This document shows positions 56,483-63,974 of a stretch of DNA of 64,000 nucleotides, one piece after another (the first letter of the stretch is position 1; each line of letters begins with the position of its first letter). The position numbers and the translations under genes were made by a program. The notes beneath the pieces are model-generated. The model saw only the letters and a program-made list of their open reading frames with translations, had not been told where the DNA came from and made no database searches. The stretch is from NCBI GenBank assembly GCA_032119795.1, contig JAUMFO010000013.1, positions 186,001 to 250,000 on the forward strand. Direction: 5' to 3'. Source of the stretch: JAGIBJ01 sp032119795. GTDB lineage: Bacteria; Actinomycetota; Thermoleophilia; Solirubrobacterales; Solirubrobacteraceae.

Positions 56483-56764
56483 TTAGCTCGAGCGGCTCGA
56501 GCGGGCCCGCTGCCCGCCGCCGAGCGCGCCGAGGTCGATGAGGAACGCCAGCGCGACGATGAAGTACTCAAAGCCGGCCACCTCGTTCGTGCCGTAGCTC
56601 CACATGCCGGCCCACGCCAAGGTCGTCCACGGCAAAACGAAGAAGCCGATGAACGGCAGTAGCCAACCGTCGAAGGAGCGACTGAGGACGTCGCTGAAGA
56701 GCCACGTGGCGATCAGCGCCAGCCGCGGCGAGATGAGTGCAAGCAGGGCGACGAAGCAGGGCAT
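56483..56764 (-). CDS. Small membrane protein (93 aa)
   Basis: Mostly hydrophobic, with about three membrane helices (FVALLALISPRLALIATWLF, GWLLPFIGFFVLPWTTLAWAG, YFIVALAFLIDLGAL) and a short Arg/Ser C-terminal tail. ATG 56764 is preferred over 56791. This hydrophobic pattern is found in unassigned actinobacterial membrane proteins; no function can be named. Convergent with the Rdx gene. Confidence 0.7.
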   Translation of the reverse strand: MPCFVALLALISPRLALIATWLFSDVLSRSFDGWLLPFIGFFVLPWTTLAWAGMWSYGTNEVAGFEYFIVALAFLIDLGALGGGQRARSSRSS

Positions 56765-56823
56765 ACGCCCCACGCTAACGGCAACGGTCACGGACTGACC
56801 TAATGCCGTGGCAGGCTGGTGCC

Positions 56824-57192
56824 ATGGCCATCATCGGACTTGACTTCATCGGCATCCCCTCACAGGACGCAGACCGCGGCCGCGCGTTCTACCGGGACGT
56901 ACTCGGCATGCGCCCGGACGACCACTCGGAGTACGAACAATGGGCTGGAGACACGTGCTTTGGCGTGTGGGAGCCGGAAAAGAACGGCATGCCCTTCGTC
57001 GCGCAGCAAGGCAACCCGATTCCGCTGCGCTGCGACGACGTCGCCGCCACGCGCGCGGAGCTTGAGGCCAAGGGCGTGCAGTTCTTCGGCGACACCTTCG
57101 ACACCGGGGTCTGCAACATGGCGATCTTCGCCGACCCCGACGGCAACCACCTGATGCTCCACCGGCGCTACGCGCCCTACCCGCAGGGGTAG
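56824..57192 (+). CDS. VOC-superfamily (glyoxalase/bleomycin-resistance-like) protein
   Basis: 122 aa. Two beta-alpha-beta-beta-beta halves are visible: GLDFIGIPSQDADRGRAFYR followed by DVLGMRPDD, and RCDDVAATRAELEAKGVQF followed by FADPDGNHLMLHRR. One cannot say whether it is an enzyme or a ligand-binding member. The start ATG 56824 follows GGCAGG. Monocistronic. Confidence 0.88.
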   Translation: MAIIGLDFIGIPSQDADRGRAFYRDVLGMRPDDHSEYEQWAGDTCFGVWEPEKNGMPFVAQQGNPIPLRCDDVAATRAELEAKGVQFFGDTFDTGVCNMAIFADPDGNHLMLHRRYAPYPQG

Positions 57193-57213
57193 AGCGCGCT
57201 TGAGGACGTCGGT

Positions 57214-57561
57214 TTAGCGGTGGCCCGGCGCGTCGTCTGAGCCACGGCCACGGCGGACGTGCCCTGGGGCGTCGTCGGAGCCACGGCCACGGCGGACGTG
57301 CCCCGGGGCGTCATCGGAGCCACGGCCACGGCGGACGTGTCCCGGGGCGTCGTCAGAGCCACGACCGCGGCGCGCCTTGCGGGCCGAGTCGTCGGCGCCT
57401 TTGCCACCGCGAACGTGGTCGGCCGCGTCGTCGGCGCCGTGGCCGCCGCGGACGTGACCGGCAGGGTCGTCAGCGCCATGTTTGGCGACGGCCGGGGCCA
57501 CGGCGGTGCCGAGGCCGAGGGCGAGGGTGGCGGCTAGGGCGGCGGGGAACAGCTTGCGCAT
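57214..57561 (-). CDS. Secreted protein of 13-residue tandem repeats
   Basis: 115 aa from ATG 57561 (ATG 57585 possible). Signal peptide MRKLFPAALAATLALGLG ending VAPAVA. The mature part is about seven repeats of a 13-residue unit, consensus RRGRGSDDAPGHV; the last three or four are almost identical and the first ones diverge (HGADDPAGHVRGG). Alternating Arg and Asp-Asp give a charged, probably disordered, possibly metal-binding protein. Function unknown. It is the last gene of a minus-strand series after the two-component operon, 92 bp below the preceding stop. Confidence 0.75.
   Translation of the reverse strand: MRKLFPAALAATLALGLGTAVAPAVAKHGADDPAGHVRGGHGADDAADHVRGGKGADDSARKARRGRGSDDAPGHVRRGRGSDDAPGHVRRGRGSDDAPGHVRRGRGSDDAPGHR
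57230..57480 (-). repeat. 39-bp tandem repeats inside the repeat-protein gene
   Basis: Unit length 39 bp, encoding 13 residues. Units 57230-57268, 57269-57307 and 57308-57346 differ at only a few positions; units toward 57480 are increasingly diverged. The gradient suggests recent expansion at the 3' end. Confidence 0.85.
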
Positions 57562-57653
57562 GAGAGTCTCGTTTCGAGGAGTCATTGGGACGGTCTGCGC
57601 AGCTTGTCCCGGAGGCGGTCCCACGCACCATGGGACCTTGGTCGCACTCCCGC

Positions 57654-58067
57654 TCAGACCGATCCTGCGACGGTGACCTTCGCCGTGCAGGTCTGGCCAC
57701 CAGGGCCGCTGGCGCGCACGCTCACGTCGTCCGCTCCGTCGAGGTCGGTGAGCGTGCGCTCCACCTCGATGGTGTGTTCGTCGCCGCGCGTCTTGGCCGT
57801 GACGCGGGCAACCACCCGACGCTCGTGGACGAGCACCACCTTCCATTTGCGCCCGGAGGCACGGTCGTGGAGTTCGAACCGGACCCGTAGGTCGCCATCT
57901 CGGGCGCGCACCCGCAGCTTCCCGCTGCTTCCGCGCTCGCAGGTCGCCCGCTTCTCCACCTCTTCGCGATCGTCTCCGCCGTCCTTGGCGGTTGCGCCAG
58001 GCGCCCAACCAAGCGCCATGACGAGCGCCACGACGGCGGCGGCCAAGTTCGTATGCCCGGGCGTCAT
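57654..58067 (-). CDS. Secreted hypothetical protein (137 aa) in a two-component operon
   Basis: Signal peptide LAAAVVALVMALGWAPGATA, then an acidic/basic stretch and a compact beta-rich domain (KLRVRARDGDLRVRFELHD, KWKVVLVHERRVVARVTAK) with one Cys near each end (ATCERG, GGQTCTAK) that may form a disulfide. The start overlaps the response-regulator stop (ATGA), so it is cotranscribed with the kinase/regulator pair and may be its sensor accessory or output. No family recognised. Confidence 0.75.
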   Translation of the reverse strand: MTPGHTNLAAAVVALVMALGWAPGATAKDGGDDREEVEKRATCERGSSGKLRVRARDGDLRVRFELHDRASGRKWKVVLVHERRVVARVTAKTRGDEHTIEVERTLTDLDGADDVSVRASGPGGQTCTAKVTVAGSV

Positions 58068-58702
58068 CGATCGCCCTCCTCAAGGTGGTAGCGGTTGCGT
58101 TCGGCCCACAGCGCGGCCTGCGTGCGATCGGTGACGCCAATGGCACGAAACACGCTGGTGAGGTGCGATTTGACGGTCTTCTCACTAATTTCCAGGCGCC
58201 GCGCGATCAACTTGTTTGGCAGGCCCTGCACCAAGAGTCCAAGCACCTCGCGCTCGCGTGCGGACAGCCCACTGACCGGGCTCGGTTGCAACCGTGCGCT
58301 GAGCACCGTGCTCGCCGCGCGCGGGTCGAGCGGCGATTCACCGCGCGCGGCCGCACGGACGCCGTCCGCCACCTGATCGGCGTCGACGTCTTTGAGGAGG
58401 TAGCCGCAAGCGCCGGCTTCGAGCGCGCCGAGAATCCTGGCGCGGTCCGAGAACGACGTGAGCACGAGCACCGCCACCGACGGTGTGTCCGTTCGGATCG
58501 TCCGAGTGGCCTGGATCCCGTCGACCTCTGGCATCTCGAGGTCCATCAGGATCACGTCGGGCTGGTGCTCGCGACACACCTGCACCGCTTCCCGCCCGTT
58601 CGCGGCAAGTCCGACGACCTGCATGTCGTCGAGGGCATCCACCAGCCGCGCGAGTCCTTCTCGGACGACCCCGTGGTCGTCGGCGATGGCGACGCGAATC
58701 AT
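58064..58702 (-). CDS. NarL/FixJ-family response regulator
   Basis: 212 aa: a receiver domain with intact acidic pair (ADD), phospho-acceptor Asp54 (VILMDLEMPEVDG) and Lys104 (GYLLKDV), followed by a LuxR-type helix-turn-helix (LSAREREVLGLLVQGLPNKL then EISEKTVKSHLTSVFRAIGV). Its start overlaps the kinase stop (ATGA). Expected to be phosphorylated by that kinase and to regulate local genes. Confidence 0.95.
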   Translation of the reverse strand: MIRVAIADDHGVVREGLARLVDALDDMQVVGLAANGREAVQVCREHQPDVILMDLEMPEVDGIQATRTIRTDTPSVAVLVLTSFSDRARILGALEAGACGYLLKDVDADQVADGVRAAARGESPLDPRAASTVLSARLQPSPVSGLSAREREVLGLLVQGLPNKLIARRLEISEKTVKSHLTSVFRAIGVTDRTQAALWAERNRYHLEEGDR

Positions 58703-60048
58703 CGCCGGGGTACCTCGGCGCGCACCACGGTGCCGTGGCCGGGCTCGGACTGCACGTGCAATTCGCCTCCAGCGTGCTCGACGAGGCCGGCAAGGAGGGC
58801 GAGGCCGACGTGCCCGTCTTGCTCGGCCTGCGCGCGCCGCTCGGGGTGAAAGCCGCGCCCGTCGTCGCGGATCGACACGGCAGCGCGCACGCCGGCCGGC
58901 TCACCACGTGTGACGACCACGCTGACGCTCGTGGCCTCCGCGTGCGCCGACGCGTTCCGCAGCGCCTCCCGCGCGACCCGATACAGCAGCTCGTCGTCGG
59001 CCGAGGCTGGCGCGTCCTCAACGTCGAGGCGGGTGGCGATTCCCTTGGCCTCGAGCGGACTGAGCAGATCCCCGAGCGCCGCCTCGAGTCCGGTCGAGGC
59101 GAGGTTCGGCGGGTGGATCTCGACCAGCAGTGCCCTGAGGTCTCGCACGCTTTGCTGGAGTCGAGCGGCGGTGGCCCGCAGCACACCAGCATCGGCGCTG
59201 CGCCCGTCGCGCTCGGCTCCCTGCGCCAGTGGCGCAAGTCCGAAGGCCAGACCCGCGAGATCTTGCACGACACCGTCGTGGAGATCCGCCGCGATGCGCC
59301 GCCGCTCAAGGTTGGAGGCGTCGACGGCATACGCCATGAGCGCCTCGCGCTCCTCGACGCCGCGCCGCAGCCTGCGGGCAAACGACCAGGCCAGCGGCAC
59401 CTGGAGGACGAGCAGCACCATGAGCCCGCCGACGAGCGTCGGCGCGAGACGCTCCAGCAACCGTTGGCTATCGGCGGAGACCGAGCCGAAACGCTGGTAG
59501 ATCTCAAACAGCACCGGCGTGCCGTCTGGGGTGCGAATCCGGGTGTACGCCTCGATCAGCCGGTCGGCAGGACGCTCAAACCGATTCTCCGGCTTGCTCA
59601 GGTCGCTGAGTTCAACCTCGGTCGTCCCCTGCTCCAGCGCTTCGAGTTCGTCGGCCCCGAGGGCAAACCGCGAGCCGATCAGCTCCGACTGATCGGAGTA
59701 CAGAATCCTGCCGTCGACCGACCAGATCTTCACCCGCAGGATCGAATCCGACAGCACGGTCGCCGCAACGAGGTCGTCGAGCTCAGCTTGGGCCTCGCGG
59801 TCACCGCGAAGCAGCCCATCCGAGAGCGCGGCTGCCTCGACGAGATGGCCGAGGGCCTGGACGCGCTCAGCGCTGTCGTGCCGTGCCTCGTCGATCGCGA
59901 TCGACCGCACGGCGAAGAAGCCCCCCACGACCACGACCGCGATCGCCAGGAGACTTCCCAAGAGAAAGCGTCCGATCGCCTCGGCGGGGCCGGGCGCTCG
60001 ATCGGTGCGCTGGCCCGGGCGGCGCGTGCGGATCGCATTCGGGCGCAT
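58699..60048 (-). CDS. Sensor histidine kinase (HisKA_3/NarX-like)
   Basis: 449 aa. Two membrane helices (about 27-50 and 204-224) frame an extracytoplasmic sensor of about 150 residues (LSDSILRVKIWSVDGRILYS, resembling a double-CACHE/PAS-like fold). The cytoplasmic dimerisation helix has His257 in RRIAADLHDGVVQDL. The ATPase domain has REALRNASAHAEA (N box) and DDGRGFHPE (G box), and ends PGHGTVVRAEVP. It starts the operon; the signal is unknown. Confidence 0.94.
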   Translation of the reverse strand: MRPNAIRTRRPGQRTDRAPGPAEAIGRFLLGSLLAIAVVVVGGFFAVRSIAIDEARHDSAERVQALGHLVEAAALSDGLLRGDREAQAELDDLVAATVLSDSILRVKIWSVDGRILYSDQSELIGSRFALGADELEALEQGTTEVELSDLSKPENRFERPADRLIEAYTRIRTPDGTPVLFEIYQRFGSVSADSQRLLERLAPTLVGGLMVLLVLQVPLAWSFARRLRRGVEEREALMAYAVDASNLERRRIAADLHDGVVQDLAGLAFGLAPLAQGAERDGRSADAGVLRATAARLQQSVRDLRALLVEIHPPNLASTGLEAALGDLLSPLEAKGIATRLDVEDAPASADDELLYRVAREALRNASAHAEATSVSVVVTRGEPAGVRAAVSIRDDGRGFHPERRAQAEQDGHVGLALLAGLVEHAGGELHVQSEPGHGTVVRAEVPRR

Positions 60049-60170
60049 CCCACCATCCTTTCGAGCGCCTGACGCGACTGCATCTGCGGTGCGACCAAAG
60101 TCCCATCGATCGCCGGACGTTCCGCCGACCTGACGGCGCTGCGAGGAGCGGCTGACGCAGGACGGACCGC

Positions 60171-60914
60171 CTACGCGGAGCTGCCGTAGCGCCGGATGCC
60201 GGAGCCGTCCCAGGCTTGAAGCGTGATGCGCGCGTCGACGCCCGGGTCAGCCTCGATCGCGGCGATCAGGCGGCGGGCGTACTCGGCGCCGTTGCGCTTC
60301 TGGCCGGCCGATTCGTAGAACCGGCGTGGCGCGAGTACCGCTCCGGCGACGGGAAGCGGCTGGTCAGCCGGCGCCGTGCCGCGATCGTGGAAGATCGACT
60401 GGGCGGCGGCGCTGCCCTGGAAGAGCCGGAGCTGACGGAGATTCTCGGCGACGGCGTAGAACGCGTTCGTGCTGGAGGACTTCACCTCGACGAGCCGCTG
60501 GCCCCAAACGTCGCCGTCGCGGACCAACAGCAGCAGGTCGGCCTCGACGTTCCCGGCACGATCGCCGCCGGGATCTGCGCAGAGCGGCACGGCGTTGAGC
60601 CCGTCGATCAGTTCGAGCCCGTCCCAGGTGTCGGGCGGGATCGGCTGGTCGAGCTCGCCGAGTACCTGGGACTCGATCTCATGCTCGCTCTGGGGCCGGG
60701 CGGCGCCCTGCTTGTGGACGCGCCGGTAGCGGTCCTGGCCAACGGCCACCGTGTCGACGTCACGCTCCCAGTCCAGCGGGAGCTCTTGCTTCCACAACTC
60801 TAGGAGCCGCTCGATGGCGCCATCGACGTCTTCGTGGACGCGTGAGGTAAACGACGCAGCCTTGAGCCAGTCCTGCCCCCATTGTGCGAGTGCGCTTGAA
60901 GCGGAAGCGGGCAT
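60171..60914 (-). CDS. Hypothetical protein with PD-(D/E)XK nuclease-like motif
   Basis: 247 aa. The central segment VEADLLLLVRDGDVWGQRLV followed by EVKSSS gives the D-(n)-ExK arrangement of the PD-(D/E)XK nuclease fold, here EAD and EVK with a beta-hairpin between. N-terminal part helical (LAQWGQDWLKAASFTSRVHE); C-terminal part mixed. No methyltransferase or other restriction partner is adjacent. Could be a repair or phage-defence nuclease or a structural relative. Start ATG 60914. Confidence 0.65.
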   Translation of the reverse strand: MPASASSALAQWGQDWLKAASFTSRVHEDVDGAIERLLELWKQELPLDWERDVDTVAVGQDRYRRVHKQGAARPQSEHEIESQVLGELDQPIPPDTWDGLELIDGLNAVPLCADPGGDRAGNVEADLLLLVRDGDVWGQRLVEVKSSSTNAFYAVAENLRQLRLFQGSAAAQSIFHDRGTAPADQPLPVAGAVLAPRRFYESAGQKRNGAEYARRLIAAIEADPGVDARITLQAWDGSGIRRYGSSA

Positions 60915-60968
60915 CTCCTCAGACTACTTCCGCGGCTGGTCCGGCCCCCGCCCGCTCCCTCGTGCGCC

Positions 60969-62003
60969 CTAAACGGCGGCGGTTGCCGGCTCCCATCCGA
61001 TCGCCGGCGCGATGTGGTCGGCGACGGTCTGCAGCAGGCGGGCGTTGAATTCGACACCAAGCTGATTGGGGACCGTCAACAGCAACGTGTCGGCTGCGCG
61101 CACTGCGGCATCCTGCGCGAGCTCCTGAGCAATCTGGTCCGGGTCACCCGTGTAGGAGCGGCCGAATCGCGAGAGGGCGCCGTCGAGCATGCCGACCTGA
61201 TCGCGGTCACCCGAGCCGTTGCCGAAGTAGTGGCGGTCCAGATCGGTCGTGACCGGGAGGATGCTGCGGCTCACCGACACGCGCGGCGTGTGCTCCCAGC
61301 CAGCCTCGGCCCAGGCCGAGCGGAACAAGGCGATCTGCTCCGCTTGGAGCTGATCGAACGGCACTCCGGTGTCCTCCGTGAGCAGCGTTGAACTCATGAG
61401 ATTCATGCCCTGGGCGGCCGTCCACTCCGCCGTCGCGCGGGTGCCTGCGCCCCACCAGATCCGCTCCGAGAGACCAGGCGACTGGGGCTGGATCGCCAGC
61501 ACCGGCGCCGTCGGCTGCCCGTTGCTGCCCATCGCGCGGGCCATCGGCTTGCCCGCGATCGCGGCGCGGAAGACCTCCGTATGCCGGCGCGCCAGGTCGG
61601 CGTCGGTTTCTCCTTCGGCTGGGACATGGCCGAATACCTCCGACCCTCGCAGCGCCGGCTCCGGGGAGCCCCGGCTCACGCCGAGCTGCAGGCGGCCCGC
61701 CGAGATCAGATCGGCTGCGGCGGCATTCTCTGCCATCGCCAGCGGGTTCTCGTAGCGCATGTCGATCACGCCAGTGCCGATCTCGATCCGCTTGGTGCGG
61801 GCCCCTACGGCGGCGAGCAGCGGGAACGGCGACGCGAGCTGGCGCGCGAAGTGGTGGACTCGGAAGTACGCCCCGTCGAGCCCGATCTCCTCGGCCGCCT
61901 CGGCCAGCTCGATGCTCTGCGTCAGCACGTCGGCAGCTGAGCGGGTCTGCGAGCCCGGCGCGGCCTGCCAGTGGCCGAACGAGAGGAATCCGATGCGCTT
62001 CAT
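60969..62003 (-). CDS. LLM-class flavin-dependent oxidoreductase
   Basis: Luciferase-like monooxygenase, TIM-barrel, 344 aa. Features: GFLSFGHWQ at the start, EEIGLDGAYFRVHHFARQ, KRIEIGTGVIDMRYENP, GRLQLGVSRGSPEP and GDPDQIAQELAQDAAVRAAD near the end. FMN or F420 use cannot be decided. The palindrome 62021-62040, 18 bp upstream of the ATG, suggests control by a dimeric repressor. Confidence 0.9.
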   Translation of the reverse strand: MKRIGFLSFGHWQAAPGSQTRSAADVLTQSIELAEAAEEIGLDGAYFRVHHFARQLASPFPLLAAVGARTKRIEIGTGVIDMRYENPLAMAENAAAADLISAGRLQLGVSRGSPEPALRGSEVFGHVPAEGETDADLARRHTEVFRAAIAGKPMARAMGSNGQPTAPVLAIQPQSPGLSERIWWGAGTRATAEWTAAQGMNLMSSTLLTEDTGVPFDQLQAEQIALFRSAWAEAGWEHTPRVSVSRSILPVTTDLDRHYFGNGSGDRDQVGMLDGALSRFGRSYTGDPDQIAQELAQDAAVRAADTLLLTVPNQLGVEFNARLLQTVADHIAPAIGWEPATAAV

Positions 62004-62020
62004 GGGTCACACCCTACAAC

Positions 62021-62040
62021 AAACGGACTGCGGTCCGTTT
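62021..62040. promoter_or_regulatory. 20-bp palindromic operator upstream of the LLM oxidoreductase
   Basis: AAACGGACTG-CGGTCCGTTT is a full palindrome except for the pair flanking the centre. It has the size and AAACGGAC/GTCCGTTT halves typical of TetR-family operators. It is 18 bp before the LLM gene start and about 100 bp before the divergent cyclase gene. Confidence 0.7.
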
Positions 62041-62076
62041 TGGAAATGCGCGTCGTGGACGAAGCGCACTCAAGAC

Positions 62077-62121
62077 CTTTCGTAACTCTTTCGATACTGT
62101 CTTCGTAGTCCTTTCGTAAGT
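62077..62121. repeat. Four helically phased TTCG(T/A) repeats before the cyclase-PadR operon
   Basis: YTTCGTA-like boxes start at 62078, 62089, 62101 and 62112 (TTTCGTAA, TTTCGATA, CTTCGTAG, TTTCGTAA), spaced 11, 12 and 11 bp. They end 20 bp before the cyclase gene. Regular one-turn spacing suggests cooperative binding of a regulator, possibly the PadR protein or the winged helix of this operon. Confidence 0.6.
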
Positions 62122-62140
62122 CCCAGCGAAACTTGCTCTG

Positions 62141-62944
62141 ATGCCGCCCTCCTCACCCACCACCGCCGAAGTCCTGCTCGACCTCCTCGAGCTGACGAGC
62201 CTGAGCCCGACGTCGACCCGCCAGCTGGCCACGGAGATGAAGAAGCGCTACGGCCGACTCTCGTCGCTGCGCCACCGCATCGAAGCGGGGCTGGCCACCC
62301 TCCAGGCCGAGGGACTGGTCGAGGTCGGTAACCACCTGGGCCGCCGCACCTACGCGGCGAGCGCCACCGGCCTGCAGATCCTGGAGGACCAGGGGCGCTA
62401 CCCCCATGGCGGCACCGTCCTCTTCACCGATCTCGTGGGCTCCACCGCGCTGATCGATCTGTTTGGTGAGGACGGCGCCCACGAGATGCGCCTGCGCCAC
62501 TTCGAGCTCCTGCGTGATGCCGTCGCCAAGCATGGCGGGCGCGAGGTCAAGGGCCTGGGCGACGGCCTGATGATCGTCTTCGCCAGCGCCGTCCCGGCGC
62601 TGGCGTGCGCCGCCTCGATGCAGCGCAACGTGGCCGGCGACGGCGACGGCCTCGGCTTGCGCGTCGGCCTGCATACCGGCCCGCTCCTGCGCGAGGACAA
62701 CGACTTCCACGGCACGACGGTGATCGTCGCGGCGCGCCTCTGCGACCGGGCACAGTCCGGGCAGATCGTCGTCTCCGATCACGTCCGGGCGGCCGCCGAG
62801 ACCGAGGCCGGGGCAGAGCAGCCACTGGCCCTCCTGGGCGACCTCGCCCTCAAGGGCATCGCCGAGCCGGTCCGCGCCTATGAGCTGCGCTGGTCCGACG
62901 GCTCACCGCGGGCCGCCATCTCTCCATCGACCGTGATCGCCTAG
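62141..62944 (+). CDS. Winged-helix domain fused to class III adenylate/guanylate cyclase
   Basis: 267 aa. Residues about 8-85 look like a PadR/MarR-type winged helix (STRQLATEMKKRYGRLSSLR ... LATLQAEGLVEVGNHLGRRT). Residues 90-255 are a class III cyclase homology domain: metal-binding Asp97 (LFTDLVGS) and Asp141 (GLGDGLMIVF), then LRVGLHTGPLLREDNDFHG and VAARLCDRAQSGQIVVSD with Arg199. The canonical Asn of 'VNxAAR' is Ile here, as in several actinobacterial relatives, so activity is probable but not certain. It may link cNMP production to DNA binding. Followed by PadR after 9 bp. Confidence 0.85.
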   Translation: MPPSSPTTAEVLLDLLELTSLSPTSTRQLATEMKKRYGRLSSLRHRIEAGLATLQAEGLVEVGNHLGRRTYAASATGLQILEDQGRYPHGGTVLFTDLVGSTALIDLFGEDGAHEMRLRHFELLRDAVAKHGGREVKGLGDGLMIVFASAVPALACAASMQRNVAGDGDGLGLRVGLHTGPLLREDNDFHGTTVIVAARLCDRAQSGQIVVSDHVRAAAETEAGAEQPLALLGDLALKGIAEPVRAYELRWSDGSPRAAISPSTVIA

Positions 62945-62953
62945 GAGGAGCCC

Positions 62954-63433
62954 TTGCCACCCCGTTTCTTCAAACACGGCGAGCTTCCGCTCGTCCTCCT
63001 GGCACTCGTCGACCAGAGCCCACGGCACGGCTACGAGATCATGGCCGAGCTCAAACGCCTCTTCGGGCCGCGCTACCGGCCTTCGCCCGGGAGCATCTAC
63101 CCGGCGATTGAGGCGCTCCAGACGGAGGGCCTGATCGTTGGTCGCCACGCCGGCGACAAGGTGGTCTACGAACTCACGCCCCGCGGCCACCAGGCGCTCG
63201 TTGACCGCGCCGACATGCTGGCCGGACTCGAGCTGCGCTCCGGTGTCGTCCTCGGCGACGGCGAGTCTCTCGAGGCCCTGCTCACCCGCTTTAAGGCCCG
63301 CCTGGCACCGCTGTCGGGGCGGGTCGATCCCCTCGCTGCGGAGGCCGTGCTTGAGCGCGCCGCCGAAGACATCGAATCTCTCAAGCCCAACCGATCCCGG
63401 TCCCACAGGGGAAGGAAAACCCATGCACGATGA
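62954..63433 (+). CDS. PadR-family transcriptional regulator
   Basis: 159 aa, TTG start at 62954 with AGGAGGAG 3-11 bp upstream. Winged helix: ELPLVLLALVDQSPRHGYEI, YRPSPGSIYPAIEALQTEGL and a wing DKVVYELTPRG, all typical of PadR. The C-terminal about 60 residues form the dimerisation part. Flanked by the cyclase fusion and overlapping the 2TM/SHOCT gene by 11 bp, so the three are one operon; PadR often represses its own operon. Confidence 0.92.
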   Translation: MPPRFFKHGELPLVLLALVDQSPRHGYEIMAELKRLFGPRYRPSPGSIYPAIEALQTEGLIVGRHAGDKVVYELTPRGHQALVDRADMLAGLELRSGVVLGDGESLEALLTRFKARLAPLSGRVDPLAAEAVLERAAEDIESLKPNRSRSHRGRKTHAR

Positions 63434-63935
63434 TCCGTTTGCCCGCGCGGTCCACCGCGCCGAAGCCGCCGAGCACGCACGCGTCGAAGACGCGCGCAAC
63501 TACCGGCGCGGCGTCGTCTCCAAGTGGTCCCGCACCGGGTTCCGCGTTCACTTCACGGTCTACATCGCCATCAGCGTGATGCTGATTCTGATTTGGCTGA
63601 TGACGTCGACCGCGTTCCCATGGCCGTTCATCGTGATTGCCGGATGGGGCGCAGGCGTCGGCGCGCACTGGTCGGCGACGCGCGAGCTGATGACGCCGAC
63701 GCCGCCCAGGCCAAAGTCCGATCCCGATCCGTTCTCGCGGGCCATCCCGAATGCGCCGGCGCCGGCCCCTGCACCGGTGGCGGCGCCCGCCGCCCCGTCG
63801 GAGCCGGCCGCTGCCGGCGGCGCAGCGGCGACGTCGAAAGCCGACGAGCTCGCCAAGCTCGCCAAGCTCCACAAGTCCGGGGCACTGACGGATGACGAGT
63901 TCCGCGCCGCCAAGGCCGAGCTGCTCGGCACGTAA
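63423..63935 (+). CDS. 2TM-domain protein with C-terminal SHOCT motif
   Basis: 170 aa from ATG 63423, which overlaps the padR end. The N-terminal part resembles the bacterial 2TM domain (FRVHFTVYIAISVMLILIWL and FIVIAGWGAGVGAHWSATRE). A Pro/Ala linker is followed by a SHOCT motif (LAKLAKLHKSGALTDDEFRA). SHOCT segments mediate oligomerisation. Such proteins often accompany PadR regulators as their controlled membrane product; exact role unknown. Confidence 0.85.
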   Translation: MHDDPFARAVHRAEAAEHARVEDARNYRRGVVSKWSRTGFRVHFTVYIAISVMLILIWLMTSTAFPWPFIVIAGWGAGVGAHWSATRELMTPTPPRPKSDPDPFSRAIPNAPAPAPAPVAAPAAPSEPAAAGGAAATSKADELAKLAKLHKSGALTDDEFRAAKAELLGT

Positions 63936-63948
63936 CGCACTCCTCGAT

Positions 63949-63974
63949 GTGCCCGGCCGCGTGGGGTCGGGCAC
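63949..63974 (+). terminator. Hairpin after the SHOCT gene
   Basis: GTGCCCG / CGGGCAC, 7-bp stem with a 12-nt loop, 14 bp beyond the stop codon. No T-tract. Weak terminator candidate. Confidence 0.4.
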
